Assembly (NCBI RefSeq): GCF_019457615.1 | Contig: NZ_CP080414.1 | Coordinates: forward strand, 1,486,501 to 1,550,500 | Direction of reading: 5' to 3' | Source: Shewanella zhangzhouensis | Lineage (GTDB): Bacteria > Pseudomonadota > Gammaproteobacteria > Enterobacterales > Shewanellaceae | DNA length: 64,000 nucleotides | Shown here: in pieces, positions 35,109 to 44,468 of the stretch | Layout of the letters: every line of letters begins with the position of its first letter | Numbering within the stretch: the stretch's first letter is position 1 | Notes under the pieces: generated by a model | Told to the model about the DNA's origin: nothing | Databases searched by the model: none | Seen by the model: the letters and a program-made list of their open reading frames with translations, nothing else | Position numbers and translations under genes: made by a program

Positions 35109-36197
35109 TCAGTTTTGGAACGGTGTATTTTCAGCAAAGTATTCGTGGCTGTCGGCGTTCTGGATAGCTTGATCCGGATTGCTCTGGGCCAGGCTCTTGG
35201 CGCCACTCTGGCCGTATACGACATCGTCGGTACCGGCGACCACATCAAAGTGGCTCATCTCATGGACGATGGTTCCGCCTTTGGAGTCGGTGCCTGACAC
35301 TGGCGCGCTCCAGAAGGCACTGCACAGATAAATCTTGTAAGGCTGATTTGGATACACGTAGGCGTAGTAGCTCTTCTTACAGCTGCAATCGAACGTCAGT
35401 GGTTGGGTATTCAGGGCCGAGTCGATGGCGCTGAAATTGTTGCTGACGGTGTTCCAGCGGCTGCTGTTGTAGCTGCCAAACCAGGTGTTGTAGCGCACTG
35501 AACTGGCAGGGCTGTTGTTATTGGCCAGATAGCCTTTGGCATCGGCAGCCATGGATTTGGCGGCGGCTAAGCCTGCCAAAGTGTCACTCATCTGGCTGTT
35601 GGAACAGCGGCCACTGAAGCTCACGCCTTCGGTTGGGGTACCGCCATCACCGCCACCAGGTCTGCCTTTGTTCGCGCCGCTCTTGGCTTCAATCCCTTCG
35701 TGGAAGAAACTGACTGCATCGGATTGAATACCCTCAATACCCAGACGTGCCAGTTTGTTTTGCTGGCCAGGATTCGGGGCGAAGAGTTGCAGAGAGCTGA
35801 CCTGGTAAGCGATTTCATAATTGCCCTGTTCGGTCATGTCGTACAGTGAAGACAGCTCAACGTCATAGCTGACGCTCTCACCGGCCTTGAGCTTGATGTA
35901 GTCTTTGCTTTGTGGTGCCGGGCGCTTGAAATGGGCGCCGAGGTAATGTTTTTCTTCACCGTTAACCGACACTTTAAACAGTGACTCTTCCACACCGTCT
36001 GCCGCTGTGTACCACTTGAGCACCTTCACAGGCACTTTTTCATCGTTGGTCAGGGTAACGCGCACGGTCACGTCTTCATTGGCGGCGAAGTTTTGCTTGC
36101 TCATTTCGAGGCTGGCACGTATCCCATCTGCCAGCGCTGAAGTAGAAAACAACATTCCTCCCAGCAGTGCGCCGGTCAGCAGAGTCGAGTGTTTCAT
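35109..36197 (-). CDS. Secreted M35-family (deuterolysin/aspzincin-type) metalloprotease
   Basis: The 362-residue protein has a signal peptide (cleavage near STSALADG), a beta-rich N-terminal half (about residues 25-140, resembling the proregion of protealysin-like and peptidyl-Lys peptidases), and a C-terminal aspzincin domain. Its zinc motif H312-E-M-S-H316 and the downstream GTDDVVYG (D324) match M35. The segment DSHEYFAENTPF at the end is typical of the peptidyl-Lys endopeptidase group. It should act on proteins outside the cell or in the periplasm; a preference for Lys is possible but not shown. It is a single gene. Confidence 0.87.
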   Translation of the reverse strand: MKHSTLLTGALLGGMLFSTSALADGIRASLEMSKQNFAANEDVTVRVTLTNDEKVPVKVLKWYTAADGVEESLFKVSVNGEEKHYLGAHFKRPAPQSKDYIKLKAGESVSYDVELSSLYDMTEQGNYEIAYQVSSLQLFAPNPGQQNKLARLGIEGIQSDAVSFFHEGIEAKSGANKGRPGGGDGGTPTEGVSFSGRCSNSQMSDTLAGLAAAKSMAADAKGYLANNNSPASSVRYNTWFGSYNSSRWNTVSNNFSAIDSALNTQPLTFDCSCKKSYYAYVYPNQPYKIYLCSAFWSAPVSGTDSKGGTIVHEMSHFDVVAGTDDVVYGQSGAKSLAQSNPDQAIQNADSHEYFAENTPFQN

Positions 36198-36480
36198 GTT
36201 TGCGAGTCCTTTAGCTTGTTATCAGGTTTGTAACTGTGATTGTTATATATGTTATAAAAATGTAGCGTTGGCAGTGTAAGACTTTTGTCTTTAGCGATGC
36301 AACAGGTATTTTTGTCTTTTTGATGGCTTATGGCGTAATTCGCTGTCAAACGGTTATTTTTATGGGTTGTCATTCTGTAATGCATCCGGGCACCACAAAT
36401 GCCCCAATCCGGTATGCGGCAGATCTGGCTTGCTGAAACCCATAGACGCCAGAAGGTGGGAAAGGGGGATTTGACCAATA
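36198..36480. other. Intergenic region between the M35 protease start and the mtrB terminator
   Basis: About 280 AT-rich bases that must contain the M35 promoter on the minus strand. I see no clear -35/-10 pair, no operator and no credible small gene. Confidence 0.45.
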
Positions 36481-36506
36481 AAAAAGCCCGCAGCAGCGGG
36501 CTTTTT
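36481..36506 (-). terminator. Terminator after mtrB
   Basis: An 11-bp stem (36481-36491 with 36496-36506) with an A-run on the plus strand gives a U-tract on the minus strand, ending the mtrCAB transcript. Confidence 0.88.
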
Positions 36507-36518
36507 CGGGGGGAGGTG

Positions 36519-38600
36519 TTAGAGACGATAACTCATGCTCAGCATGATCAGGTGGGCATTGTAGTCATGGTTCATGGGACCAAAACTCACCAGATTCCAG
36601 ATGCCATCCACGGCAATATCCCGGGCTTCATCGTTGTCACGGTAGTTTTCCATGCGGTAGTCCAGACGCACGGCCATGCGCTCACTGGCCTGGAATTGAG
36701 CGTACAGGTTCAGATTGTGCACCTTGGCAAAATAATCGCCGTAGTCGCCGGTGATCCCCTGACGTACCTGAGTTGTACTCTGTGAATCCGAGAAGCTGTA
36801 ATCGGCACCGAGTTTCAGCCTGCCATCCATCAATTGGTTGTAGGCGAGACCCAGACCGTACACATCCACCTTGTCTTCGATATCGGAGAACCAGTTGGCG
36901 GTGGCAAAGTTGCTGCTGCCAGCCTGGGCCGAGTCAATGGTTTGGTGGGTGTAAAAACCGCTCAAAAGCAGACGTTCGGTAAGCTGCCAACTGAGGCTGG
37001 CATCGTAACCCAGGTCTTTGGATTCGGTCAGGCCAATCTGTGTCGCATCGTAATCATCGAGGGCATAACGCACTCCGAAATCGAGACTCAGGGTATCGAG
37101 CGGTGTGTGGGACACGCGCATCTCAGCCTGAGTGCGATTGCGATCGGCCAGATAGTACTTGCGCAGCAGGGCATTGTTTTCCGACGAGGTCCATTCGCTC
37201 GCCTGGTATTCACTGCCACCGCGGCTGCCGTAACTGCCTTTGAGTGAGAAATCCCAGTGTTCGAAGTTACCCAGGCGCAGTCTTGCCCAGCCAGTGGTTT
37301 CTTCCGTGGTTTCTCTGTCCTGGTAGTTACGCTCATCGACCCTGTGATCCACACCGCCATCCAGCTTTATGCCGCGGCTGATACGGTAATCGGCACCGGC
37401 CTTGAATCTGTGGCTGGTATGGTCATAGGGGGTGTTGTACGCCACCTTGCCGGACACATTGTTGATGCTGATTTGGGTCCACTCTTCAACCTGAGTCTTG
37501 TTGTCACGGTCACTGTAATCGTAACTGCCTGACAGGCGCAGGTCCTTGTTGACGCGGCTGGACGCTTTCAGGGTCATGCCAATGATGTCCACTTTGGCAT
37601 CCAGTGCTTCAACGGGCAGGGCATAACCATAGCCCGTGGTGACCAGTGGCTCATCCTGGCTCATCTGGCCTGCCATCAGGCGTCCGGTAAGCTGACTCTT
37701 TCCATCGTTGTAGAGACCTTGCAGTGACACTGTGTGGGCCTGATTATCAGGGTCCAACGCCATGGCACCACTTCTGGCCGCACCAAAGGTGGGGTGGAAG
37801 GGATTATCAAAACTCAGCTCACTGTAGCCATTGGAGAAACGGCTGCCGTTGTACACCAGCGCCAGGAAGCCATTATCGCCTTTAAGCTTTACACCGGCTT
37901 CCACTGTATCCGTGGTGTAATCCACAGGCTCTGGCAGCATGATGGACTGGTTGAAGAAACTGCCGGAGGCGGTTTTCAGCCCCGTCTTTTCTTCCCGCTG
38001 ATAGTGCACATAGGTGGCAAAAGCTGACTCGCTCTGATATTCAAAGCCCAGACCCGCCCGCTCGCGCTTGAGTGACATTTCAAAGGGATTGGCCGAAGCA
38101 AGGCCGCTCATACCGTCACTGGAGCCTGAGTAAACCCAGTCTCGGGGCAGGGTAAGGCTACCCGAGCCAATGCCCTCAAATGGGCTGACCAGGGTATCAG
38201 ACTCGTAAGTCTTGATGCTGCGATAGTCCAGACTCAGGTTGTAGCTGCCGGGGCGACCGGTTTTCAGGTTGGCACTGGCGTTATCCATGCCAAGGTTCTC
38301 GGCATTGAACTCGGTGCGATAGCCTGACTCAGTGACGTGGCGCACGTCCGCATCGAGTTTGTAAGGCACTTCTTCGTCGCTGCCAAAGCTGTTGGCGGAG
38401 CGAACATCGTCTGTGTCCTGATAGCCGACGCCTACGCCGATGTTACCCTGAGTGCCCGTTTCCAGCGTACAGCCCTTACAGGCCCAGGCATCGAATTTTA
38501 CCTTGTCGGTGTTGGCATTGTTCAGGCTGTAGCCACCGGCCAGTGCCGGAGCCGAGGCCGCAAGCAGCGCCAGGGTGATCATATTGAGTTGAAATCTCAT
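36519..38600 (-). CDS. mtrB: MtrB: outer-membrane beta-barrel of the MtrCAB extracellular electron conduit
   Basis: MtrB forms a large porin that holds the decahaem MtrA and contacts MtrC at the outer surface. The 693-residue protein has a signal peptide ending ALAGG, the conserved N-terminal CKGC motif (Cys41-Cys44) seen in MtrB/PioB-like proteins, and long alternating beta-strand stretches ending in SMSYRL. Length is close to S. oneidensis MtrB. It lies 12 bases after mtrA with AAGGAGG upstream, and is the last gene of the mtrC-mtrA-mtrB unit. The CKGC pair has been linked to function or folding in S. oneidensis. Confidence 0.93.
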   Translation of the reverse strand: MRFQLNMITLALLAASAPALAGGYSLNNANTDKVKFDAWACKGCTLETGTQGNIGVGVGYQDTDDVRSANSFGSDEEVPYKLDADVRHVTESGYRTEFNAENLGMDNASANLKTGRPGSYNLSLDYRSIKTYESDTLVSPFEGIGSGSLTLPRDWVYSGSSDGMSGLASANPFEMSLKRERAGLGFEYQSESAFATYVHYQREEKTGLKTASGSFFNQSIMLPEPVDYTTDTVEAGVKLKGDNGFLALVYNGSRFSNGYSELSFDNPFHPTFGAARSGAMALDPDNQAHTVSLQGLYNDGKSQLTGRLMAGQMSQDEPLVTTGYGYALPVEALDAKVDIIGMTLKASSRVNKDLRLSGSYDYSDRDNKTQVEEWTQISINNVSGKVAYNTPYDHTSHRFKAGADYRISRGIKLDGGVDHRVDERNYQDRETTEETTGWARLRLGNFEHWDFSLKGSYGSRGGSEYQASEWTSSENNALLRKYYLADRNRTQAEMRVSHTPLDTLSLDFGVRYALDDYDATQIGLTESKDLGYDASLSWQLTERLLLSGFYTHQTIDSAQAGSSNFATANWFSDIEDKVDVYGLGLAYNQLMDGRLKLGADYSFSDSQSTTQVRQGITGDYGDYFAKVHNLNLYAQFQASERMAVRLDYRMENYRDNDEARDIAVDGIWNLVSFGPMNHDYNAHLIMLSMSYRL

Positions 38601-38612
38601 GATGGCGCCTCC

Positions 38613-39593
38613 TTAACGTTGCAGCAGCTTGCCGGATGGATGATTGGAACCATGCACCTGGCTGTGACAATTCAGGCAGCTTCTGCCGCCGGTGAAGGCG
38701 TTATCGCCCACTTCGCTGCCAAAGCCGGTGTTGCCCAGATTGGCGCGGCTGGCGTGGCCATCGCTGGCGTGACATTCCTGACACAGCATGGGGGCACGGG
38801 CTTTGAGCATGGCGTCATTCACACTGCCGTGGGGATTGTGGCAAGCGGCACAATTCTCAGTGACGGGCGCATGCTCCCACAGTTTTGGGCCCCGCTTCTC
38901 CGTGTGACAGGCATAGCAGGTTTCGTTTACCGACGGTTTCACCAGTGCGGCATCGCCCAGGCTGCCATGGGGGTTGTGGCAGTCGCTGCACACCATTTGA
39001 GCCCATTTGAGCGGATGGCTGGAGCGCTTGTTCAACTCAGTCTTTTGCTTGGTGTGACAGCTGGTGCAGACTTCCATCTCTGTGCTCTTGGACAGCACAG
39101 GGTCTTTGGCAGTGTGCACACTGTGGCATGAGGCGCAGGCCACATCGGCGTTGTCGTGGTGACCACCGTTCCAGGCCATGCGCTTGTCATCCTGGTGACA
39201 GGACATACACACGCTGTTTTGCTTCTCGGCGCTTAGGGTGGAATCCTTGCCGAAGGTGATCATCGGCTCGTTGCCACCCTTGTTGTGTTTGCCCATGGGG
39301 CCGTGGCAGGACTCGCACTGCAGCCCGGCCATGGGGCTCTTGCTTGAGTCGGTTGCACCATGGACACCCTTGAAGAGATCCATGACTTTTTCAGACTTCT
39401 TGTGGCACATCAAACAGGAATCAGCCCCTTTGGGCGAGTAGTCGCCTTCGGCGAACTTCTTGTCCAGTGTGGCCTCAACCTCGTCGGGGGTCATCTTGGC
39501 GTCCCATTTTGCGGCCTGTGCGGGGCTGTGCATCAGCAACCCCGAGACAAGCAGCGAGCCAAGGATGGCGCTGAGGGTTAGTGTTTTCATCAT
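38613..39593 (-). CDS. mtrA: MtrA: periplasmic decahaem c-type cytochrome
   Basis: MtrA carries electrons through the MtrB barrel to the outer-surface MtrC. The 326-residue protein has a signal peptide (SPAQAA cleavage) and exactly ten CXXCH haem motifs, from CLMCH to CLNCH. It shares its first and last stretches with MtrD, including the ending VHGSNHPSGKLLQR, so the two are clear paralogues. It follows mtrC after 68 bases that contain an intercistronic hairpin. Start codons ATG ATG at 39593/39590 have AAGGAAACGAG upstream. Confidence 0.95.
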   Translation of the reverse strand: MMKTLTLSAILGSLLVSGLLMHSPAQAAKWDAKMTPDEVEATLDKKFAEGDYSPKGADSCLMCHKKSEKVMDLFKGVHGATDSSKSPMAGLQCESCHGPMGKHNKGGNEPMITFGKDSTLSAEKQNSVCMSCHQDDKRMAWNGGHHDNADVACASCHSVHTAKDPVLSKSTEMEVCTSCHTKQKTELNKRSSHPLKWAQMVCSDCHNPHGSLGDAALVKPSVNETCYACHTEKRGPKLWEHAPVTENCAACHNPHGSVNDAMLKARAPMLCQECHASDGHASRANLGNTGFGSEVGDNAFTGGRSCLNCHSQVHGSNHPSGKLLQR

Positions 39594-39628
39594 CTCGTTT
39601 CCTTATTTGACCAGTCTCCAGAGGGGAA

Positions 39629-39648
39629 GGGGAGAGCAGACTCTCCCC
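39629..39648 (-). other. Intercistronic hairpin between mtrC and mtrA
   Basis: GGGGAGAG pairs perfectly with CTCTCCCC around a 4-base loop. There is no U-tract on the minus strand, so it may protect or process the mRNA, or partly attenuate mtrAB relative to mtrC. Confidence 0.6.
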
Positions 39649-39661
39649 GGGATACGGTCAA

Positions 39662-41632
39662 TTACATTTTCACCACAGTGTGGTCGGTCACGGTTGGCTG
39701 GTGACAGAAGAAACAGGTTTCCTGCTGCGCCGCCTGATTGGCTTCCACGTAGTCACCGTCGACGATGGCACCCATGTTGGTCAGACCGTGGCCAATGCTC
39801 TCAGGCGCGTGGCAAGAGGTACAGGTGGCCGTGATGGGCGTGGTGTATTTACCGGCAGAGGTTGCCAGCGCACCCTTGACCTTGAAGGCGTCCAGATTGA
39901 AGTCGTTGTGACACTGACGGCAGTCGTTAAAGACGCCTTCTTCACCGTGCACCACGTGCAGCTTCATCTCGAACGCACCTTTATTGGCGCCACCGGCGTA
40001 AGTACCGTCAGGGGTGTGACAAGCCACACAGGCATCGACACCCACTGTCAGTTTGCCATCCACATCGCGGCCCAGCTGCTCGCTCATGATGAAGCCGGCA
40101 TGGTAGCCCTTGTGAATGTCGAAGGTTTCACCGTGACAACCCTGACAGCTGGCAAAGTTCACCGAGTCGATATGGCGGAAGTTTGCCGTCTCGCCGGCTT
40201 TGGTGCCGTGGGCCAGCTGAGCTTTCATGGACTGGGTGGCAACGCCTTGGGCACAGTCAACAAACTCGGTGCCGCTGACACACATTTCCAGACCAACGAA
40301 GGTAAAGGCAGTATTGGTATCGCCGGCGCCGAAAGGCAGGGCGGGGGTGGTGTATACCAGCTTGCCGTCAACCACAGTCACATCGGCTTGCAATGCGCCT
40401 GACTTCACCAAGTCTTTGGTCACTTTATGCAGACCATTTCCTGGGCTTGGGTTGTAGCCCATGATGGGGAAGTTGGGGCCCACGTTGGTGATGGTTTCAA
40501 TGCGCTGGATTTTGCTCATCAGGCTGTTGGCATCCACCGCGTTACCGGCGGCATCGGTAATCACCAGAGTCAGAGTGGCACTATTGTCCTCATTACCCAC
40601 CAGTGTGGTGCTCATGCCAAGCTTGGCGACCAGCTCTTTTGCAGCCTTGCCCTGGGCGGTGTGCAGCTCTGCAGTCCAGTCGCTGTTGTGACAGGCTACG
40701 CAGTTGCTGTTATCGGCCTGCATGGAGTGGCCTTTCCCGGCCGCAAAGTCGATGTTGGTGTGGCAGCTGCCACAGCTTTGGGCGGTAGGGATACGGGTCC
40801 AGTTGGCCCAATCAGGGGCAACTTCGGTTTCAACGTGGCAGCTCTGGCAGTTTTCCAGTGCCGCAACGCCAAAGGCAGGTTTAATCTTGTTGTCGGCGTC
40901 ATCCAGGTCGAAGTGGATGTCGTGGATGAAGACGTTGAATTCTTTGCCTTCACTCACGCGGCCAGGGGTGTGGCAGCTGGCACAGAAGTTCACATCACCG
41001 GTCATGTGGCCAGCTTCCTGTACGTCGCCGTGACAGGCGTTACAGCTCTCGCTGACAACGATTTTGCGGCTGTAGAAGGCTTCAGCTCCGGTATCGCCCA
41101 TAAAGTCGACCAGAGCAGTGGTGCCTGGCACTGTGGTGCCATCCGGCAGGGGCACGTTGTAATTGCGGATTGCCAGGCGCTGTGCCAGCTCGGCTTTGTA
41201 TTCTGAGCGGGTAGAGTCGGCCAGGTTGGCACCGAAGGTATAGCTGTAGCGACCATTTTTGTGGTCCACGAAAGTGCCAGGACACTTGCCGGCAGGCAGG
41301 TCACAGGTTTCGTCCAGCAGGTATTCCCACTGGGAGCTGTTACCGGCGCCGGTTGCACCTTCAGGCAGCAACTGCTCGGCATAGAAGCGCATTTTTTGCA
41401 GACCAACAACGGGTTTGTCTTCTTCGTTGGTCACGGTGAATTCGACCTTGGTGATACCCTCGTTAATGCGGGTATCGTTGAAGGTGAAATGAAGTTCGGC
41501 AATGGCACCTGCTGGCTCGCCGCCTGGGTTACCTGGGTTGCCGTCGCTGCCATCACTGCCACCACAGGCGGTTAAGCCCAGGGCGCTGGCTGCTATCAGC
41601 AGTGCGATTTTGGTTTTTTGTGTGTTCATCAT
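39662..41632 (-). CDS. mtrC: MtrC: outer-surface decahaem lipoprotein cytochrome
   Basis: MtrC is the terminal reductase that passes electrons to metal oxides, flavins and electrodes. The 656-residue protein has a lipobox LTACG followed by a Gly/Asn/Pro-rich collagen-like linker (GSDGSDGNPGNPGGEP), the disulfide motif CDLPAGKC, and ten CXXCH motifs. Length compares with 671 in S. oneidensis. The start ATG ATG at 41632 has AGGGA upstream; an in-frame codon 26 codons earlier is unlikely. It opens the mtrCAB transcript, well separated from omcA by 319 bases. Confidence 0.93.
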   Translation of the reverse strand: MMNTQKTKIALLIAASALGLTACGGSDGSDGNPGNPGGEPAGAIAELHFTFNDTRINEGITKVEFTVTNEEDKPVVGLQKMRFYAEQLLPEGATGAGNSSQWEYLLDETCDLPAGKCPGTFVDHKNGRYSYTFGANLADSTRSEYKAELAQRLAIRNYNVPLPDGTTVPGTTALVDFMGDTGAEAFYSRKIVVSESCNACHGDVQEAGHMTGDVNFCASCHTPGRVSEGKEFNVFIHDIHFDLDDADNKIKPAFGVAALENCQSCHVETEVAPDWANWTRIPTAQSCGSCHTNIDFAAGKGHSMQADNSNCVACHNSDWTAELHTAQGKAAKELVAKLGMSTTLVGNEDNSATLTLVITDAAGNAVDANSLMSKIQRIETITNVGPNFPIMGYNPSPGNGLHKVTKDLVKSGALQADVTVVDGKLVYTTPALPFGAGDTNTAFTFVGLEMCVSGTEFVDCAQGVATQSMKAQLAHGTKAGETANFRHIDSVNFASCQGCHGETFDIHKGYHAGFIMSEQLGRDVDGKLTVGVDACVACHTPDGTYAGGANKGAFEMKLHVVHGEEGVFNDCRQCHNDFNLDAFKVKGALATSAGKYTTPITATCTSCHAPESIGHGLTNMGAIVDGDYVEANQAAQQETCFFCHQPTVTDHTVVKM

Positions 41633-41883
41633 GGTGTTCCCTGCATAGGTTGACATTGCTCTGTGACCGGGCGGCTTACCATCTGGGGTGCCGTCTAGTG
41701 GGTTGGCCATCTAAGTCAATGTTGGAAATAGCATTCCCCAGGGAAAATTTACCTCATAGGGGGTAGAAAAGCTGTCCCGGCATGTCCAATGTGTGAACTG
41801 GATCCGGCTATTTCAAAAGGGGTATGGGCGGCGGGGAAATAAAGCTGTTTCAGATCAAAAAATGCGTGATTTTATTGCACAAT

Positions 41884-41902
41884 TTGCATCAACTTGCATC
41901 AA
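41884..41902. repeat. Direct repeat of TTGCATCAA upstream of mtrC
   Basis: TTGCATCAA occurs twice, at 41884-41892 and 41894-41902, with 10-base periodicity so both copies face the same side of the helix. On the minus strand they read TTGATGCAA. They overlap the end of the omcA terminator and lie ~250 bases before mtrC. Confidence 0.6.
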
Positions 41903-41933
41903 AAAGGGGGGAGCTCAAGCTCCCCCTTTTTTT
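41901..41933. terminator. Strong terminator after omcA (first copy)
   Basis: A long G-rich stem around AGCT/AGCT (about 41905-41915 with 41918-41928) with A- and T-runs on the two sides terminates the omcA transcript on the minus strand. Confidence 0.85.
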
Positions 41934-41951
41934 CGACATTAAGGCTAAGCC

Positions 41952-44141
41952 TTATTTGTTGTGCAAACCACGGATCTGTTCTGGGGTGTGGCAGGTAGAG
42001 CAGCTTTCCTTGGCACGGTTACGCACGTCTTCAGCACTGGTACCATCGACAATACCGCCGTTGGTTTCGATGTGAGACTTGGCCGCATCACCCATGTACT
42101 TCTGGTGACAGCTCATGCAGGCACCGGCATCGGAAGATACCCAGATATCCACGCCGCCGTTGTCTTTGTCGCCATAGCGCCATACACGCTCTGGAGCTCG
42201 GCCCAGGTTGATACCCTTGTCGGTGTGACAGGTGCTGCAGTCGGTCTTGAGCACAGTACCAGTCTGGGCACCGGCATACTTGAGGTAGTGACCTGCGGCG
42301 CCGTGAGCCTTATAGGCGAAGCTGGTTGGCTTCTTGCCACCGGGGTAGCTGCTGTCATTGGAGGTGGTCTTGTCAGAGGTGTGGCAGGTCTGACAGTTCA
42401 CACCGTTACTGTAGTGATGGTATTCCTGATTGTGGCAACCCTGACACTTGTTGGCGTCCACTATTTCGCGGCGCATTGCAGGTTTGGCGGTATCATCCAC
42501 CCCTGCGTCTTTCCAGACGAAGTGGTATGGTGCTTCCTTCACTTCAATCTTACGCACGCCGTCGGTGGCACAGTCGGTCATCACCACGTCAGGACGACCG
42601 TAACCGCCGTTGTTGAAGCACACCTTCAATGTTGACCACAGCTCGAAGGTCTTGCCGTTGGCGTCCGCAGGCAGGTCAATCTTGCTGGCTGTCAGGGTGT
42701 AGCTCTTGTCAGTGGCATCGTAAGTGCCTTCTTTCAAAGCGATACGACGGTTGCCGTAAGAACCCTCATAGTAACCGGGGAAGTCTTTATCACTGTCCCA
42801 GGCCATGACCACGCGGCTGCTGGTGTCGAGGAACTCGGTGCCAACAGCGTTGCCGTCTTTATCCAGCACCTGCACCTTGAAGGTGAATTTACCGTTGATA
42901 TCAACGCCGATGTTGCTGAACTTGACCGACATGTCCTTGGTGGTGTCGTAAGCCTTGAGCACATCACCGTGGGCTTCGGCGCCGCTGCGTGAGTAACCAT
43001 CTTCGATGTGACAGCTCATACAGTCGGTGCCCGCACCGTACTTGTAGTGAGTGTCCGATGGCAGTTCGCTGTGACAGGCAATACAAGCTGTATTACTGAG
43101 GTTGGCTTTAAAGAGATCCGCATTGGCCGGGGCGCCAGCGCCTTCGACGTGACAGGCAGCGCAGTCAGCGGCCGGTCCCTGCGGGTACATGACCTTGCTG
43201 TAGTCATGCACACCGCCACCATACCCAATCACCTTGTAAGGCGCCTGTACCATTTTCTCCTCGGTAGGAGAGTAGGTCATGCGATGTTCGCCTTTGTGGA
43301 TGGCGTGGATCATGTAGGTAAAGTCGACGCTGTTGCCTGACTCAGGATCGCCGGAGGTGGCAGTGTGGCAGGACGCACAGTTTTCAAGGTCGATACGACG
43401 GCCACCGTGGAGCTTGAGGCTCTCGGGCTGGTGACAGGTGTAACAGGTCTCAATACTGACCACATCGCGGGTTTGAATGCCTTCGGTTTTGCCGGAGGCA
43501 GGCTGCCAGTCATAGTGGGCGTTGGCGGTGACCTGGGGCAATTCCAGCTCCAGGGTAGCCCTTTGGGTGTTATTGGCGTCAAACACGACCGGCAGTGGCT
43601 CGGTAACGTTGGCGATATTAATCTGGAAAGTGTAGCTGTAGCTGCCGTCACCATGGTCAACCAGGCAGGTATCGCACTTATTGGCGGCTTCTACGTTGGC
43701 CTGATACTGAGCTGAGGGGTTGATGTCGGCATCGCCCTCGGGCACCCAGGCTGGATTGGGCTCTTTTTTGCCGTTGATGTAGGCCTGCCACTGGTAGCCG
43801 CGATTGGCTTCGGTGGCCTGGTCGCCTTCACCCACTGTTTCTGTCACTTCGGTGAGCTGGGCAATACCAAAACGCAGATCGTGATCCTTGGTCAGCCCCA
43901 ACACGGCGACGCCGTTGGCGTTTTCCAGGGTGAAGTCAACGTTCAGTACACCGGCATCGATGCTGGCATTGGTAAAGGTGGCTTTGAGGGTCGATGTTTT
44001 GTCAATGCTGACGCCAATGACACCATCTTTGCCGTCTTCACCATCTTTGCCGTCGCTGCCGCAACCGACGAGCGTTAAAGACAGTAATCCGGCACCCAAT
44101 ATCGCTTTTGTCGCGGCATTGAAGTTGAACCGTTTCATCAT
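41952..44141 (-). CDS. omcA: OmcA: outer-surface decahaem lipoprotein cytochrome (copy nearest mtrC)
   Basis: OmcA is an outer-membrane lipoprotein that, with MtrC, reduces extracellular minerals and flavins. The 729-residue protein has the lipobox LVGCG (Cys near residue 27), a charged collagen-like linker (GSDGKDGEDGKDG), ten CXXCH motifs and a conserved CDTC pair followed by LVDHGDGSYSYTF, which is not a haem site. The ATG ATG at 44141 has AGGGA upstream. It lies downstream of a second omcA, with its own terminator on each side, so it is probably a separate transcript. Length is near 735 in S. oneidensis. Confidence 0.92.
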   Translation of the reverse strand: MMKRFNFNAATKAILGAGLLSLTLVGCGSDGKDGEDGKDGVIGVSIDKTSTLKATFTNASIDAGVLNVDFTLENANGVAVLGLTKDHDLRFGIAQLTEVTETVGEGDQATEANRGYQWQAYINGKKEPNPAWVPEGDADINPSAQYQANVEAANKCDTCLVDHGDGSYSYTFQINIANVTEPLPVVFDANNTQRATLELELPQVTANAHYDWQPASGKTEGIQTRDVVSIETCYTCHQPESLKLHGGRRIDLENCASCHTATSGDPESGNSVDFTYMIHAIHKGEHRMTYSPTEEKMVQAPYKVIGYGGGVHDYSKVMYPQGPAADCAACHVEGAGAPANADLFKANLSNTACIACHSELPSDTHYKYGAGTDCMSCHIEDGYSRSGAEAHGDVLKAYDTTKDMSVKFSNIGVDINGKFTFKVQVLDKDGNAVGTEFLDTSSRVVMAWDSDKDFPGYYEGSYGNRRIALKEGTYDATDKSYTLTASKIDLPADANGKTFELWSTLKVCFNNGGYGRPDVVMTDCATDGVRKIEVKEAPYHFVWKDAGVDDTAKPAMRREIVDANKCQGCHNQEYHHYSNGVNCQTCHTSDKTTSNDSSYPGGKKPTSFAYKAHGAAGHYLKYAGAQTGTVLKTDCSTCHTDKGINLGRAPERVWRYGDKDNGGVDIWVSSDAGACMSCHQKYMGDAAKSHIETNGGIVDGTSAEDVRNRAKESCSTCHTPEQIRGLHNK

Positions 44142-44397
44142 AATATTTCCCTGCAAGTGTATTTGTCATCGCCATTAACTTGCGGTTAATCAAAACAAAT
44201 CTCATTAACCACAGCGAATGGGTGGATTTATGTTTCCAAGGTTAAGGCTAACCAAGTGATGCAGAATAATCAGTCACTTTCGCCGGGTTATGTGATTGAG
44301 ATCGGACTATTTCTTTAGGGGTAGATTGGGCGTCGGAGCAAAACATAATCTTGATCAATAAAAGCGGATTTACCGAGTGCGGATTACAAAAAGACAC
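44142..44397. other. Promoter region of the first omcA copy
   Basis: About 255 AT-rich bases on the minus strand upstream of omcA. It contains one partial CRP-like half site (TGTGATTGAGATC near 44290) and a TTGATCAA palindrome near 44351. No definite -35/-10 pair is called and there is no gene. Confidence 0.4.
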
Positions 44398-44401
44398 AAT
44401 A

Positions 44402-44427
44402 AAAAGGGAGGCTATTGCCTCCCTTTT
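44402..44427 (-). terminator. Terminator after the second omcA copy
   Basis: An 11-bp stem AAAAGGGAGGC/GCCTCCCTTTT (44402-44412 with 44417-44427), A-rich on the left, gives a U-tract on the minus strand. Confidence 0.85.
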
Positions 44428-44468
44428 GAGTGTTTACCATTTAAAGGTATTCAAGCTGCTGAAACACC

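Noticed and set aside
36198..36260. TyrR-like TGTAAC upstream of the M35 protease, as for the M4 gene
   Set aside because: The second arm (GTTATA) is one base out of register and poorly matched.
41792..41808. CRP-like site TGTGA-ACTGGA-TCCGG upstream of mtrC
   Set aside because: Only one half matches; the second half fits at two of five positions. It is not strong enough to list.
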